Shown here piece after piece: positions 54,901 through 64,000 of a stretch of 64,000 bases of DNA. Made by a program: the position numbers and the translations under genes. The DNA is from Lucinisca nassula (Eukaryota; Mollusca; Bivalvia; Lucinida; Lucinidae), in NCBI GenBank assembly GCA_963580285.1, contig OY757013.1:151703900-151767899 (forward strand). Direction: 5' to 3'. Positions within the stretch are counted from its first letter, which is position 1; each line of letters starts with the position of its first letter. The notes under the pieces were generated by a model that saw nothing but the letters and a program-made list of their open reading frames with translations, was not told the DNA's origin and searched no databases.

Positions 54901-56997
54901 ATGACAATTTCTCTAGGGAGTTCCACTTTCAAGGTCAAGGTCACTGTGGCTATTTTTAGAAAAACTTTGTCATCGCTCTAGCGCTTACATTTCTTCACCC
55001 ATTTCAATATAACTTCACACATATGTTCCTTATGACAATATCTCGAGCGATTTCGACTTTCAAGGTCAAGGTCACCATGGCTATTTTTAGAAAAAACTTT
55101 GTCATCGCTCTAGAGCTTACATTTCTTCACCGATTTCAATATAACTTCACACAAATGATCCTTATGACAATGTCTCGAGCGATTTTGACCGTCAAGGTCA
55201 AGGTCACTGTGACTATTTTTAGAAAAACTTTGTCATTGCACTAGCGCCTACATTTCTTCAACAATTTCAATATAACTACACACAAATGTTCCTTATGACA
55301 ATATCTCTAGCGATTTCGACTTTCAAGGTCACGGTCACAATGGCTATTTTTAGAAAAACTTTGTCATCGCTCTAGCGCTTACATTTCTTCACCGATTTCA
55401 ATATAACTTCACACATATGTTCCTTATGACAATATCTCGAGCTATTTCGACTTTCAAGGTCAAGGTCACTGTGGCTATTTTTTGAAAAAGGTTTGTCATT
55501 GCTCTAGCGCCTACATTTATTGATGGATTTTAATAGAGCTTCACACAAATGTTTCTTATGACAATATCTCGATCGATTTTGACTTTCAAGGTCATGGTCA
55601 CTATGGCTAATTTTAGAAAAACTTTGTCATCGCTCTAGCGCCTACATTTCTTCACTGATATCAATATAACTTCACACAAATGTTCCTTATGACAATACCT
55701 CGAACTAGTTCGACTTTCAAGGTCAAGGTCACTGTAGCTATTTTTAGAAAAACTTTGTCATTGCTCTAGCGCTTACATTTTTTCACCAATTTCAATATTA
55801 CTTTACACAAATGTTCCTTATGACAATATCTCTAGAGAGTTCCACTTTCAAGGTCAAGGTCACTGTGGCTATTTTTAGAAAAAAATTTGTCATCGCTCTG
55901 GCGCTTACATTTCTTCACCGATTTCAATATAACTTCACACAAATGTTCCTTATCACAATATCTCGAGCGATTTCGACTTTCAAGGTCAAGGTCACTATGG
56001 CTATTTTTAGAAACACTTTGTCATCGCTCTAGCGCCTACATTTCTTCACTGATTTCAATATAACTTCACACAAATGTTCCTTATGACAATACCTCGAATG
56101 AGTTTGACTTTCAAGGTCAAGGTCACTGTGGCTATTTTTAGAAAAACTTTGTTATTGCTCTAGCGCTTACATTTTTTCACCAATTTCAATATTACTTCAC
56201 ACAAATGTTCCTTATGACAATATCTCTAGCGAGTTCCACTTTCAAGGTCAAGGTCACTGTGGCTATTTTTAGAAAAACTTTGTCATGGTTCTAGCGCTTA
56301 CATTTCTTCACCGATTTCAATATAACTTCACACAAATGTTCCTTATGACAATATCTCGAGCGATTTTGACTTTCAAGGTCAAGGTCACTGTGGCTATTTT
56401 TAGAAAAACTTTGTCATTGCTCTAGTACTTACATTTTTTCACCAATTTCAATATAACTTCACACAAATGCTCCTTATGACAATATCTCAAGCTATTTCGA
56501 CTTTCAAGGTCAGAGTCACTGAGGCTACTTTTAGAAAAAGGTTTGTCATTGCTCTAGCGCCTACATTTATTGATGGATTTTAATAGAGCTTCACACAAAT
56601 GTTTCTTATGATAATATCTCGAGTTGCTTTGACTTCAAGGTCATGACCTCAAGGTCAAGGTCACTGTGGCTGTTTTTAGAAAAACTTTTTCATCGCTCTA
56701 GCGCCTACATTTATTAACAGATTTTAATATAACTTCACACAAAAGATGCTTATGATAATATCTTGAGCAAGATCTACTTTCGCGGTCATGGCCTCAAGTC
56801 AAGGTCAATATGGCTATTTTTAGAGAAACATTGTCATCACTCTAGAACCTACATTTATTGATTGATTTTTAAACAAACTTTACACAAATGTTGCATATGA
56901 TAATATCTCAAGCAAGTTGGACTTTTGCCATTTCAGTGTTTTCCACACACGAAGTTGTCTTGTGCGAGGGGATTTGTATCGCATGCGATGCCTTGTT
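51990..56997 (+). mobile_element. Hairpin-capped tandem array R3, complete, 5.0 kb
   Basis: Inserted after a T run: cap ATCCCCTCGCACAACATAGT TGTGAGG..., GGTCCCGTATGTACGTAAGTAGG, about 35 units of 115-135 bases, then the cap TCTTGTGCGAGGGGATTTGT ATCGCATGCGATGCCTTGTT. After it the R10 unit continues (ACCTCATGACCTTGATGTTT). A higher-order repeat of 1009 bases and a SINE lie inside. Confidence 0.7.
53702..54003 (+). mobile_element. SINE-like retroposon, family S1, copy 5, in array R3
   Basis: GCCGCCCCCGCCCATAGGGG to GACGTTAAACCTCAAATCAA ACAAAACAA, with a perfect 13-base target duplication ACCAATTTCAATA (53689-53701 and 54004-54016) made from the R3 unit. The most complete S1 copy. Confidence 0.85.
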
Positions 56998-57026
56998 ACC
57001 TCATGACCTTGATGTTTGACCTTTTT

Positions 57027-57259
57027 ATAGCCCCGCTTGAAAAGTGGGGCTATATTGGATTTGCCCTGTCATTCCGTAATTCTGTAATTCCGTAATTCTG
57101 TAATTCTGTAATTCCGTAATTCCGTTATTCCGTTATTTTTTCGTCACAGTTTTCCCCGAAACTAAGAGAGCTAGAAAACTAAAACTTTGTATACACGTGG
57201 ACAATGGGTGCCTCCACGGACCTTACCGAAATTATGACCAAGGGCCCATAACTCTTGTT
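57027..57259 (+). mobile_element. Minimal hairpin-capped element R12, 233 bp
   Basis: Follows CTTTTT: cap ATAGCCCCGCTTGAAAAGTG GGGCTAT, then (TAATTCCG)n / (TAATTCTG)n of about nine octamers, one unit-like region (AACTAAGAGAGCTAGAAAAC) and the end GGGCCCATAACTCTTGTT. The R10 unit continues after it, so the ends are exact. It shows the class in its smallest form. Confidence 0.65.
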
Positions 57260-57849
57260 TTTTTTAAATTTAACATTGGCCATAACTTTCAATTGGTAAG
57301 TGATAGGATAGGGCTTTCATATTTCACATGTTCATACTATGTCACAAGACCTTTTCAACAGTCCCATAATTTTTTACCTTGTGACCTTGACCTACTTTTT
57401 CAAGACTTGAACATTGGCCATACCTTTTGATTGCTTAGTGATACTGCTTTCATATTTAACATGCGCTGTCAGGGGGCATCAGTGTTTCACAAACACATCT
57501 TGTTCACTTTTTTAACCTTCTTGCGACTCAACCCTAACTTTTCTTCAAAATGCACTACAATTTTTTACTTTTTAGTCCCCAAAAAAGTGATGAAAACTCA
57601 AGAAATTGTAATTTTTTTCCTCGCTCGCTCGGACTCTGTAAAATTCAGATCAACTTTATCTCAGTAATTGTGGCATAAAAATTCATTGAATATTTTTTCT
57701 TCAGTTTTAAATCTTTATGTAAGTTTGGAAGACTCTTTTTTTAACCTGTATTTTTATTGAAAAACCTGAAAATAACCTATATTTTGAGTAAGAAGAACCT
57801 ATATAAAAACCTATATTTTCAAAGTGGGCCACTAGGAGGCCTGTGAAGA

Positions 57850-58160
57850 CCCCTGTGGTGTTCAACGGAAAATTGCATGGTCGTCCACATTGTTAACCGG
57901 AGAAAACTACACACCACTTTATTTTAGAAACAATAATGCTTTAAAAAATGCTGATGTTTTGGCGGTTAACGATGTGGAGGATGTTGAAAAATAAACTTTT
58001 ATTGATAAAATAAGGTGAGAAAATCAATGCAATCAAAGTACAGTGCTCGTACTCGCCAGGAAAAAACTCAATATACTACATATACAGAAGAGCAATGGCT
58101 GGTCATCTATATGAGCATGACCATGATTTCTTGCTGGACAAAAGAGAATGCTTTTCATTA
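57850..58160. other. Segment between two nested complexes
   Basis: No repeat recognised. A frame open from the left edge reaches a stop at 57992 that overlaps AATAAA (57990-57995). CCACATTGTTAACCGG and CGGTTAACGATGTGG are imperfect inverted copies. Could be the tail of an old gene or element. Confidence 0.3.
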
Positions 58161-61100
58161 ATCCCCCGCCGCGAAGCGGAGTGGGGATTATAGGAATGGC
58201 CTTTGTCTGTCCATCTGTCTGTAACACATTCTTGTCCGCTCCGAATCTCCTGAACCCTTAGATAGAATTTCACTAAACTTTGGTCAAATATTCTTCTCAG
58301 TGAGACAAAGTGTCGCGCGCAAGACCCAGGTCTGTACCTCAACGGTCATGGTCATACTTAAGAGGTCAAATGTCCAAAAAGGTTTTTAGCTCACCTGGGC
58401 CGAAGGCTCCAGGGGAGCTTATAGTATAGTGGGTCGTCCGTCGTCCGTCCGTCTTCCGTCGTCCGTCCACACTTTTGAGCAGCTATATCTCTGTATCCTG
58501 CAGGCTGATCTCAATCATTTCTCATCTGTAGCATGCCTCTGGTTGGGCATTGATGACATAAACTTTTTTTCGAAATCGCTCTAAAACTTTGGTTCCTATG
58601 GTAACCACAAGGTCCCATAGACTTACTATGGGAAAATGCTTGTCATCACCGTAGCGCCTTCAGTTTTGATCGGATCTTTCTGAAACTTATATGTAAGGTG
58701 ACTGGGGATAAAAACTCGGATGAGTTCGAAAACCGGCCAAGTCATCCCAATTATCATAGAGTTACGTCCCTTTGATTGCTGAAAATACCAATTTTCGACC
58801 TTGTCATCACCGTAGCCCCTTAGTTTTGATCTGATCTTTTTGAAACTTATAATATGTAATGTGGCTGGGGATAAAACCTCGGATGAGTTCGAAAACTGGC
58901 CAAGTCCAGCAAAGTTGGTCCACTTATCACAGAGTAACGTCCCTTTGATTGCTGAAAATGCCGATTTTTGACCTTGTCATCACCGTAGCCCCTTCAGTTT
59001 GGATCGGATCTTTCTTAAACTTATATGTAAGGTGGCTGGGGATAAAATCTCGGATGAGTTTGAAAACTGAACAAGTCGGCCCATTCATCGTAGAGTAACG
59101 TCCCTTTGATTGCTGAAAATGCTGATTTTTGACCTTGTCATCCCTGTAGCCCTTTCAGTTTTGTTCGAATCTTTCTGAAACTTATATGTAAAGTGGCTGA
59201 GGATAAAATCTCAGATGAGTTCGAAAACCAGCAAAGCTGGTCCACTTATCACAGAGTAACGTCCCTTTGATTGCTGAAAATGCCGATTTTTGACCTTGTC
59301 ATCACCGTAGCCCTTTCAGTTTTGATCGCATCTTTCTGAAACTTATATGCAAGATGGCTGGGGATAAAACCTCTGACGAGTTTGCATACCAGCAAAGGTG
59401 GCCTATTTATCATAGAGTAAGGTCCCTTTAATTGCTGAAAATGTTGATTTTTGACCTTGTCATCACTGTAGCCCCTTCAGTTTTGATCAGATCTTTCTGA
59501 AACTTATATGTAAGGTGGCTGGGGATGAAACCTCTGATGAGTTCGAAAACCGGCCAAGTTGCCCCATTTACTATATAGTTATGTCCCTTTGATGGCTGAA
59601 AATGTCGATTTTTTACCTTGTCATCACCGTCGCCCCTGCAGTCTTGATCTAATCTTTCTGAAACCTATATGTAAGGTGAATGGAGATAAAACCTAGGATG
59701 AGTTGGAATACCGGCCAAGTTGGCCCATTTATCATAGAGTTACGTCCCTTTGATTGCTGAAAATGCCGATTTTTGACCTTGTCATCACAGTAGCCCCTTC
59801 AGTTTTGATCGGATCTTTCTGAAACTTATATGTAAGGTGGCTGGTGATAAAATCTTGGATGAGTTCGAAAACAGGCCAAGTCAGCCCATTTATTGTAGAG
59901 TTATGTCCCTTTGATGGCTGAAAATGTTGATTTTTGACCTTGTCATTACCATAGCCCCTTCAGTTTTGATCAGATTTTTCTGAAACTTATATGTAAGGTG
60001 GCTGGGGATGAAACCTCTGATGAGTTCGAAAACTGGCCAGGTCGGCTCATTTATTTTAGAGTAACATCCCTTTGATTGCTAAAAATGCCAAATTTTGACC
60101 TTGTCATCACCGTAGCCCCTTCAGTTTTGATCGGATTTTTCTGAAACTTATATATGAGGTGGCTGGGAATAAAATCTTTGATGAGTTTGAATACTGGCCA
60201 AGTCTGATCAGATCTTTCTGAAACTTACATGTAAGGTGGCTGGGAATAAAACCTCAGTTGAGTTCGAATACCGGCCAAGTCGGCACATTTATCATAGAGT
60301 GACGTGCCTTTGATTGCTGAAAATGCCTATTTTCGACATTGTCATCACTGCTGCCCCTTTAGTTTTGAACGGATCTTGATGAAACTTACAAACAAGGAAG
60401 TCAGGCAGAAAGCTTGGAGGAGTTTGAAAACTTGTTTTTGAACTTGTCATCACCATAGCCACTTCAGTTTAGATCGGATCTTCTTAGCAAGTCAGTAATA
60501 AAAGCTTGAATGAGTTTGAAAACCGGTGAGGTCAGCCTGTTTATCATAGAGTTACATTCTACTTGATTTTCAGAAAATGCTTACCCTGTCATCACCATGT
60601 CCTCCTATAAAGCCTTCAGTAAAGGTTGGCACTTCCTTAAACTTTGAATCTGTTAGCTCAGGTGAGCGATACAGGACCAAGCTAGCTTGGTCCTCTTGTT
60701 TATTGTGTCCGATCAATTACTTTCTTATTCCTGATGCATTTAAAAATTACTTTGCAGATATGTTAACTAAAATGTGATAGTGTGTCGCGCGCAAGACCCA
60801 GGTCCGTACCTCAAAGGTCAAGGTCATACTTACGAGGCCAAAGGTCCAAAAAGGTCTTTTTATCATGTCCGATCAATTACTTTCTTATTCCTGGATGCAT
60901 TTAAAAATTAATTTGCAGAAATGTTAACCATAATGTGACAGTGCGTCACGCGCAAAACCCAGGTTGGTACCTCAAGGGTCAAGGTCATACTTAGAGGCCA
61001 AATGTCAAAAAGGGTCTTTTTGACGTCAATAACTTTCTTATTCCTAGATGGATTTAAAAAAGAATACTTGGCAGAAATGTTTACAACAAAGTGACAGGGT

Positions 61101-61671
61101 GTAGCGTACAATATCCAGGTCGGTTCCATAAAAACCAAGGTCATACTTAGAGGTCAAAGTAAAAAAAAGGTTATTTTTGTGCTCGATTAATAGCTTTCTT
61201 ACTTCTGGATAGTTTAACAATTACTTGGCAGAAATGATAACCATAATGTGACAGTGTATCGCATGCAAGACCTAGGTCGGTTCCTCAAAGGTCAAGGTCA
61301 TATTTAGAGGTCATAGAAAGGCGCTTTTCTTTCGTGTCTGTTCAATCACGTTCTTAGTCCTGGATTGATTTTAAAATAACTTTTCAGAAATGTTAATTAT
61401 CATGAGAGGATGTGCCGTGGGTGACACCCAGGTTGGTTTCTAAACAGTCAAGGTTATACTTAGAGGTCAAAGGTCAAAAAGGGTATTTTGGGGGGTGAGT
61501 TTTGTCAATAGCTTTCTTACTCCTGGATGGATTTTAAAATTACTTAGCAGAAATGTTAAACATCATAAGATTACCAATTCAAGGTCAAAGTCACAGCTTA
61601 AGGTCACAAGGTTGAGCTTTGTTACTGAAAGCGGCGGGAGATTTGAATGTCCCTCATACTGCTTTCTTGTT
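58161..61671 (+). mobile_element. Hairpin-capped tandem array R13, split by R11
   Basis: Cap ATCCCCCGCCGCGAAGCGGA GTGGGGAT, TCTGTCCATCTGTCTGTAAC, then about six units of about 155 bases (GTGTCGCGCGCAAGACCCAG GT, CAAGGTCATACTTAGAGGTC) and the end GCGGCGGGAGATTTG ... TGCTTTCTTGTT. The 3' GCGGCGGGAGAT answers the 5' cap. Confidence 0.65.
58388..60700 (+). mobile_element. Hairpin-capped tandem array R11, inside R13
   Basis: Inserted after GGTTTTT: cap AGCTCACCTGGGCCGAAGGC TCCAGGGGAGCT, GTCCGTCGTCCGTCCGTCTTC, about 12 units of 150-175 bases (CTTGTCATCACCGTAGCCCC TTCAGTTTTGATCGG). The 3' cap is GCTCAGGTGAGCGATACAGG ACCAAGCTAGCTTGGTCCTC TTGTT, with a perfect hairpin. Caps resemble R1's although the units differ. 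Confidence 0.7.
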
Positions 61672-62817
61672 GATGAATTAAAGACGTATCATGTTACACA
61701 CCAGAGCACCTGTTAGTAGATGCGAGATAGTAAAGATAGTAAATGCGAGTTCAGTATTCACAAAGATGACAGCCTAATAAGTGTTAGGATTCAGTCTCAT
61801 CACACAACATCAAAGGCATATTTCTATGGCTTTCTTATCAATCTGGTGCTGAGAGTATAACCGTTATGGTATTGTCTGTGAAAAGCTGGTGCAAGAACTG
61901 TTGGCTGTAACTGTAGCTTCGGTACTTTGGTACCTTGGCTTTCAGTGCCACAGTTCAGCTGCACTAGCTCCTGTTAGTGATCCAAAAGAGCATTTTGAAA
62001 TGCTGCTGATGAAGACTGGGAGTCTTGGGATGGTGAGAAGAGTGGGGAGTAGGTCATGCCTTTCAAATAATCATCATGTATTTTAGAAATACATCTTTAG
62101 TATTATTTTCAAAATATCAAACAGTATTGTCTATTTTCCTATTTATATGTAAAAAAAAAAGTTTTAAACGTCTTATTATATATTTGATTATAATTTTAAA
62201 AGAATGATTTCAGTCATATCCTTAAAAGTGATATTCTATTTTTAATGCCTTATTTCTGAGTTTCTTTCTTTTAATCACAGCATACTTATTATGTATATGG
62301 AATTTCTAATCTAAGTGTGATGTGCTTAGTTTCTTTTTAAGTGGAGTATACTTGAATATTAACTCTGTTCTAGTCTTTCTGCCAACATTTTAAGTATATA
62401 TTACAGAATAGAAATGAAACTCCGTATTATTAAGCAATTCTAACATATTATATATTAATTAATACATAAATGTTAACATGGTTAAACACAATAGAAAAGT
62501 TTTATGCACATTCTGTACAAAAAGTTGTGTCACGTGATACAAGACACATAGATTATGATATGTACATGTAGATCAGCCACAGACGGGAATTATATGGAAT
62601 GTAAGCACGCTTTGGTGCGGTTTATTATTTAAAAATGTCATATTACTTTGGTAAATCACCAAACACTGGCAATTACCCCACTTGTAGAAAAACGGAAGTC
62701 ACGTGACTGCATATGTCATGGTTAATAAAATATTGTCGTCAAATGAACGTGCACATATTGGACTGTGTTGCATATATGTTTAATCAAGATCCATCGTAGG
62801 CACAAATATGGCTAAAC
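61672..62817. other. AT-rich segment, no supported gene
   Basis: About 1.1 kb without tandem structure. A 66-codon frame (61889-62086, LLAVTVASVLWYLGFQ...) lacks an ATG start and any family match. Bases 62090-62800 are AT-rich and featureless. It may be true intron or flanking DNA. Confidence 0.35.
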
Positions 62818-63935
62818 TGTAACTCATCCTTATAGTCCTTGGACCAAAAATGCCCTTGCAGTGGGGCCCTTTAGTTTTACATTGACTTATATAGGGAAAA
62901 GTTTAAAAGAATCTTCTTCTCTGAAACAAAAGGCCAAGGTCTTTGATATTTGGTGCGAAGCTTCATCTAGTGGACCTCTATCAAGATTGTTCAAATTATA
63001 GCCCTAGGGCCAAAACTGCCCCCGCCCTGGGGCCCTTTGGTTTTACATAGACTTATATAGGGAAAATTTTTAAAAAATTTCATTCTCTGAAACTGCAAGG
63101 CCCAGGTCTTTGATATTTGGTGTGAAGCTTCATCTAGTGGATCTCTATCAAGGTTGTTCAAATTATAGCCCTTGGGTCAAAAATGCCCCACCATGGGGCC
63201 CTTTGGTTTTTCATAGATTTATATAGGGAAAATCTTTAATAATCTCTTCGTCTGAAACCAGCAGGCTCAGGTCTTTGATATTTGGTATGACGCTTCGGCA
63301 AGTGGACCTCTACCAAGATTGTTCAAACTATAGCCCTGGGGCCAAAAAAGCCCCCTTCCCAGGGTCCCACTGCCTTTACATTGACTTTTTATGGAAAATC
63401 TTTATAAATCTTCTTGTCTGAAACCAGAAGGCTCAGTTCTTTGATATTTGGTATGATGCTTTGTCTAGTGGACTTCGATTAAGATTGATCAAATTGTAGC
63501 CCTGGGGCCAAAAATGGCTCCGCCCTGGGACCCACTGGTTTTACATAGATTTATAAAGGGAAAACCTTTAAAAATCTTCTTGTCTGAAACCAGAAGGCTC
63601 AGTTCTTTGATATTTGGTATGATGCTTTATCTAGTGGACCTTGACCAAGATTGATCAAATTATAGCCCTGGGGCCAGAAATCGCTCCACCCTGGGACCCA
63701 CGTGTTTTTACATAGATTTATATAGGGAAAACCTTTAAAACTCTTCTTGTCTGAAACCAGAAGGCTCAGTTCTTTGATATTTGGTATGATGCTTTGTCTA
63801 TTGGACCTCGACCAAGATTGTTCAAATTATAACCCTGGGGCCAAAAATGGCCCAGCCCACCAGGACCCGCAGGTTTTATATAGATTTATATAAGGAAAAC
63901 CTTCAATAATCTTCTTGTCTGTAACCAGAAGGCTC
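62818..63935 (+). repeat. Array R1, no caps
   Basis: Seven units of about 155 bases. The later ones form a variant subfamily (TCTTGTCTGAAACCAGAAGG CTCAGTTCTTTGATATTTGG). No 5' hairpin or 3' cap; it stops at a family C core. Confidence 0.65.
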
Positions 63936-64000
63936 CGGTCGTCTGATCTGGGCCTGCACTGTTTGCCAGGGTACCCGTTTTTGTCTTCTTATTTTTCTGA
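63936..64000. repeat. Half family C palindromic core at the window end
   Basis: GTCGTCTGATCTGGGCCTGC ACTGTTTGCCAGGGTACCCG: the right arm of a core and start of the family C outer arm. It continues past the window. Confidence 0.6.

Larger units (their letters stand above)
51059..57504 (+). mobile_element. Hairpin-capped tandem array R10, twice interrupted
   Basis: After TTTTT the cap ATGCCCCCGGAATCTAAGAG ATTCGGGGGCAT, GTCTGTCTGTCTGTTTGTCC, then about seven units of about 143 bases (TTTCACATGTGCACTCCTTG, TCTAGTGGTACCATAATTTTT). The 3' cap is CAGGGGGCATCAGTGTTTCA CAAACACATCTTGTT. R3 is inserted at 51990 and R12 at 57027. Confidence 0.65.
50933..57843. mobile_element. TIR element with CAGGCCTCCTAG tips hosting three nested elements
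   Basis: 12-base perfect inverted tips CAGGCCTCCTAG (50933-50944) and CTAGGAGGCCTG (57832-57843), flanked by TGAAGA on both sides (50927-50932, 57844-57849). Its own DNA is only about 0.4 kb, 50945-51058 and 57505-57831, full of AAAACCTATAAAACC / AACCTATATTTT repeats. The rest is nested array elements. No transposase. Confidence 0.55.

Noticed and set aside
61889..62086. 66-codon hydrophobic frame as a small membrane protein
   Set aside because: No ATG start, no family match and no repeat or splice context; length is within chance for this base composition.

Overview
The window is animal nuclear DNA: AT-rich, intron-rich, and dominated by mobile elements and tandem arrays. The repeat families (hairpin-capped arrays ending in CTTGTT, SINE tails with GACGTTAAACCTCAAA, many short palindromic MITEs) are the kind I associate from memory with bivalve molluscs. 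A dreissenid or venerid (zebra mussel or hard clam type) is my best guess; it was not checked against any database.

Only one cellular gene is convincingly present: a MORC-family (MORC3/MORC4-like) GHKL ATPase on the + strand. Seven exons with matching splice phases lie at 72-144, 8825-8957, 28520-28737, 30636-30786, 31728-31866, 39625-39753 and 42316-42438. Together they give 322 codons covering the ATPase motifs and most of the transducer (S5-like) domain. The true start lies upstream of the window. The end of the S5-like domain, the CW zinc finger and the coiled coil were not found and should lie downstream. A 26-codon phase-0 candidate exon at 43474-43551 has good splice signals but no recognised homology.

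Layout. 0.1-11.9 kb: exons 1-2 with MITEs, SINEs, a 2.0 kb hAT element and a 685 bp long-inverted-repeat element. 11.9-26.5 kb: head-to-tail hairpin-capped tandem arrays, one of them broken by two DNA transposons inside a single repeat unit. 26.5-31.9 kb: palindromic satellite, foldback elements, a minisatellite and exons 3-5. 32-43 kb: further arrays, a broken Tc1 transposon and exons 6-7. 43-50.7 kb: MITEs, tRNA-derived SINEs, and a mariner deletion derivative inside an array and itself holding a SINE. 50.9-57.8 kb: a four-level nest of elements. 58.2-61.7 kb: one array inserted in another. 61.7-64 kb: AT-rich DNA and a last array.

Two cross-cutting signals stand out. First, a palindromic core (arms ACAGTGTAGACCCAGATCAG and its complement) recurs about 30 times inside several otherwise unrelated element families, with centres that differ between copies yet stay self-complementary. 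Second, at least ten tandem-array families share one architecture: a short 5' hairpin next to a T run, a TCCG-rich stretch, 115-330 bp units, and a 3' end in (C)TTGTT. This suggests one class of Helentron-like transposon that carries satellites. No RNA gene, CRISPR array, bacterial operon or virus is supported. Most open frames are chance frames within repeats.
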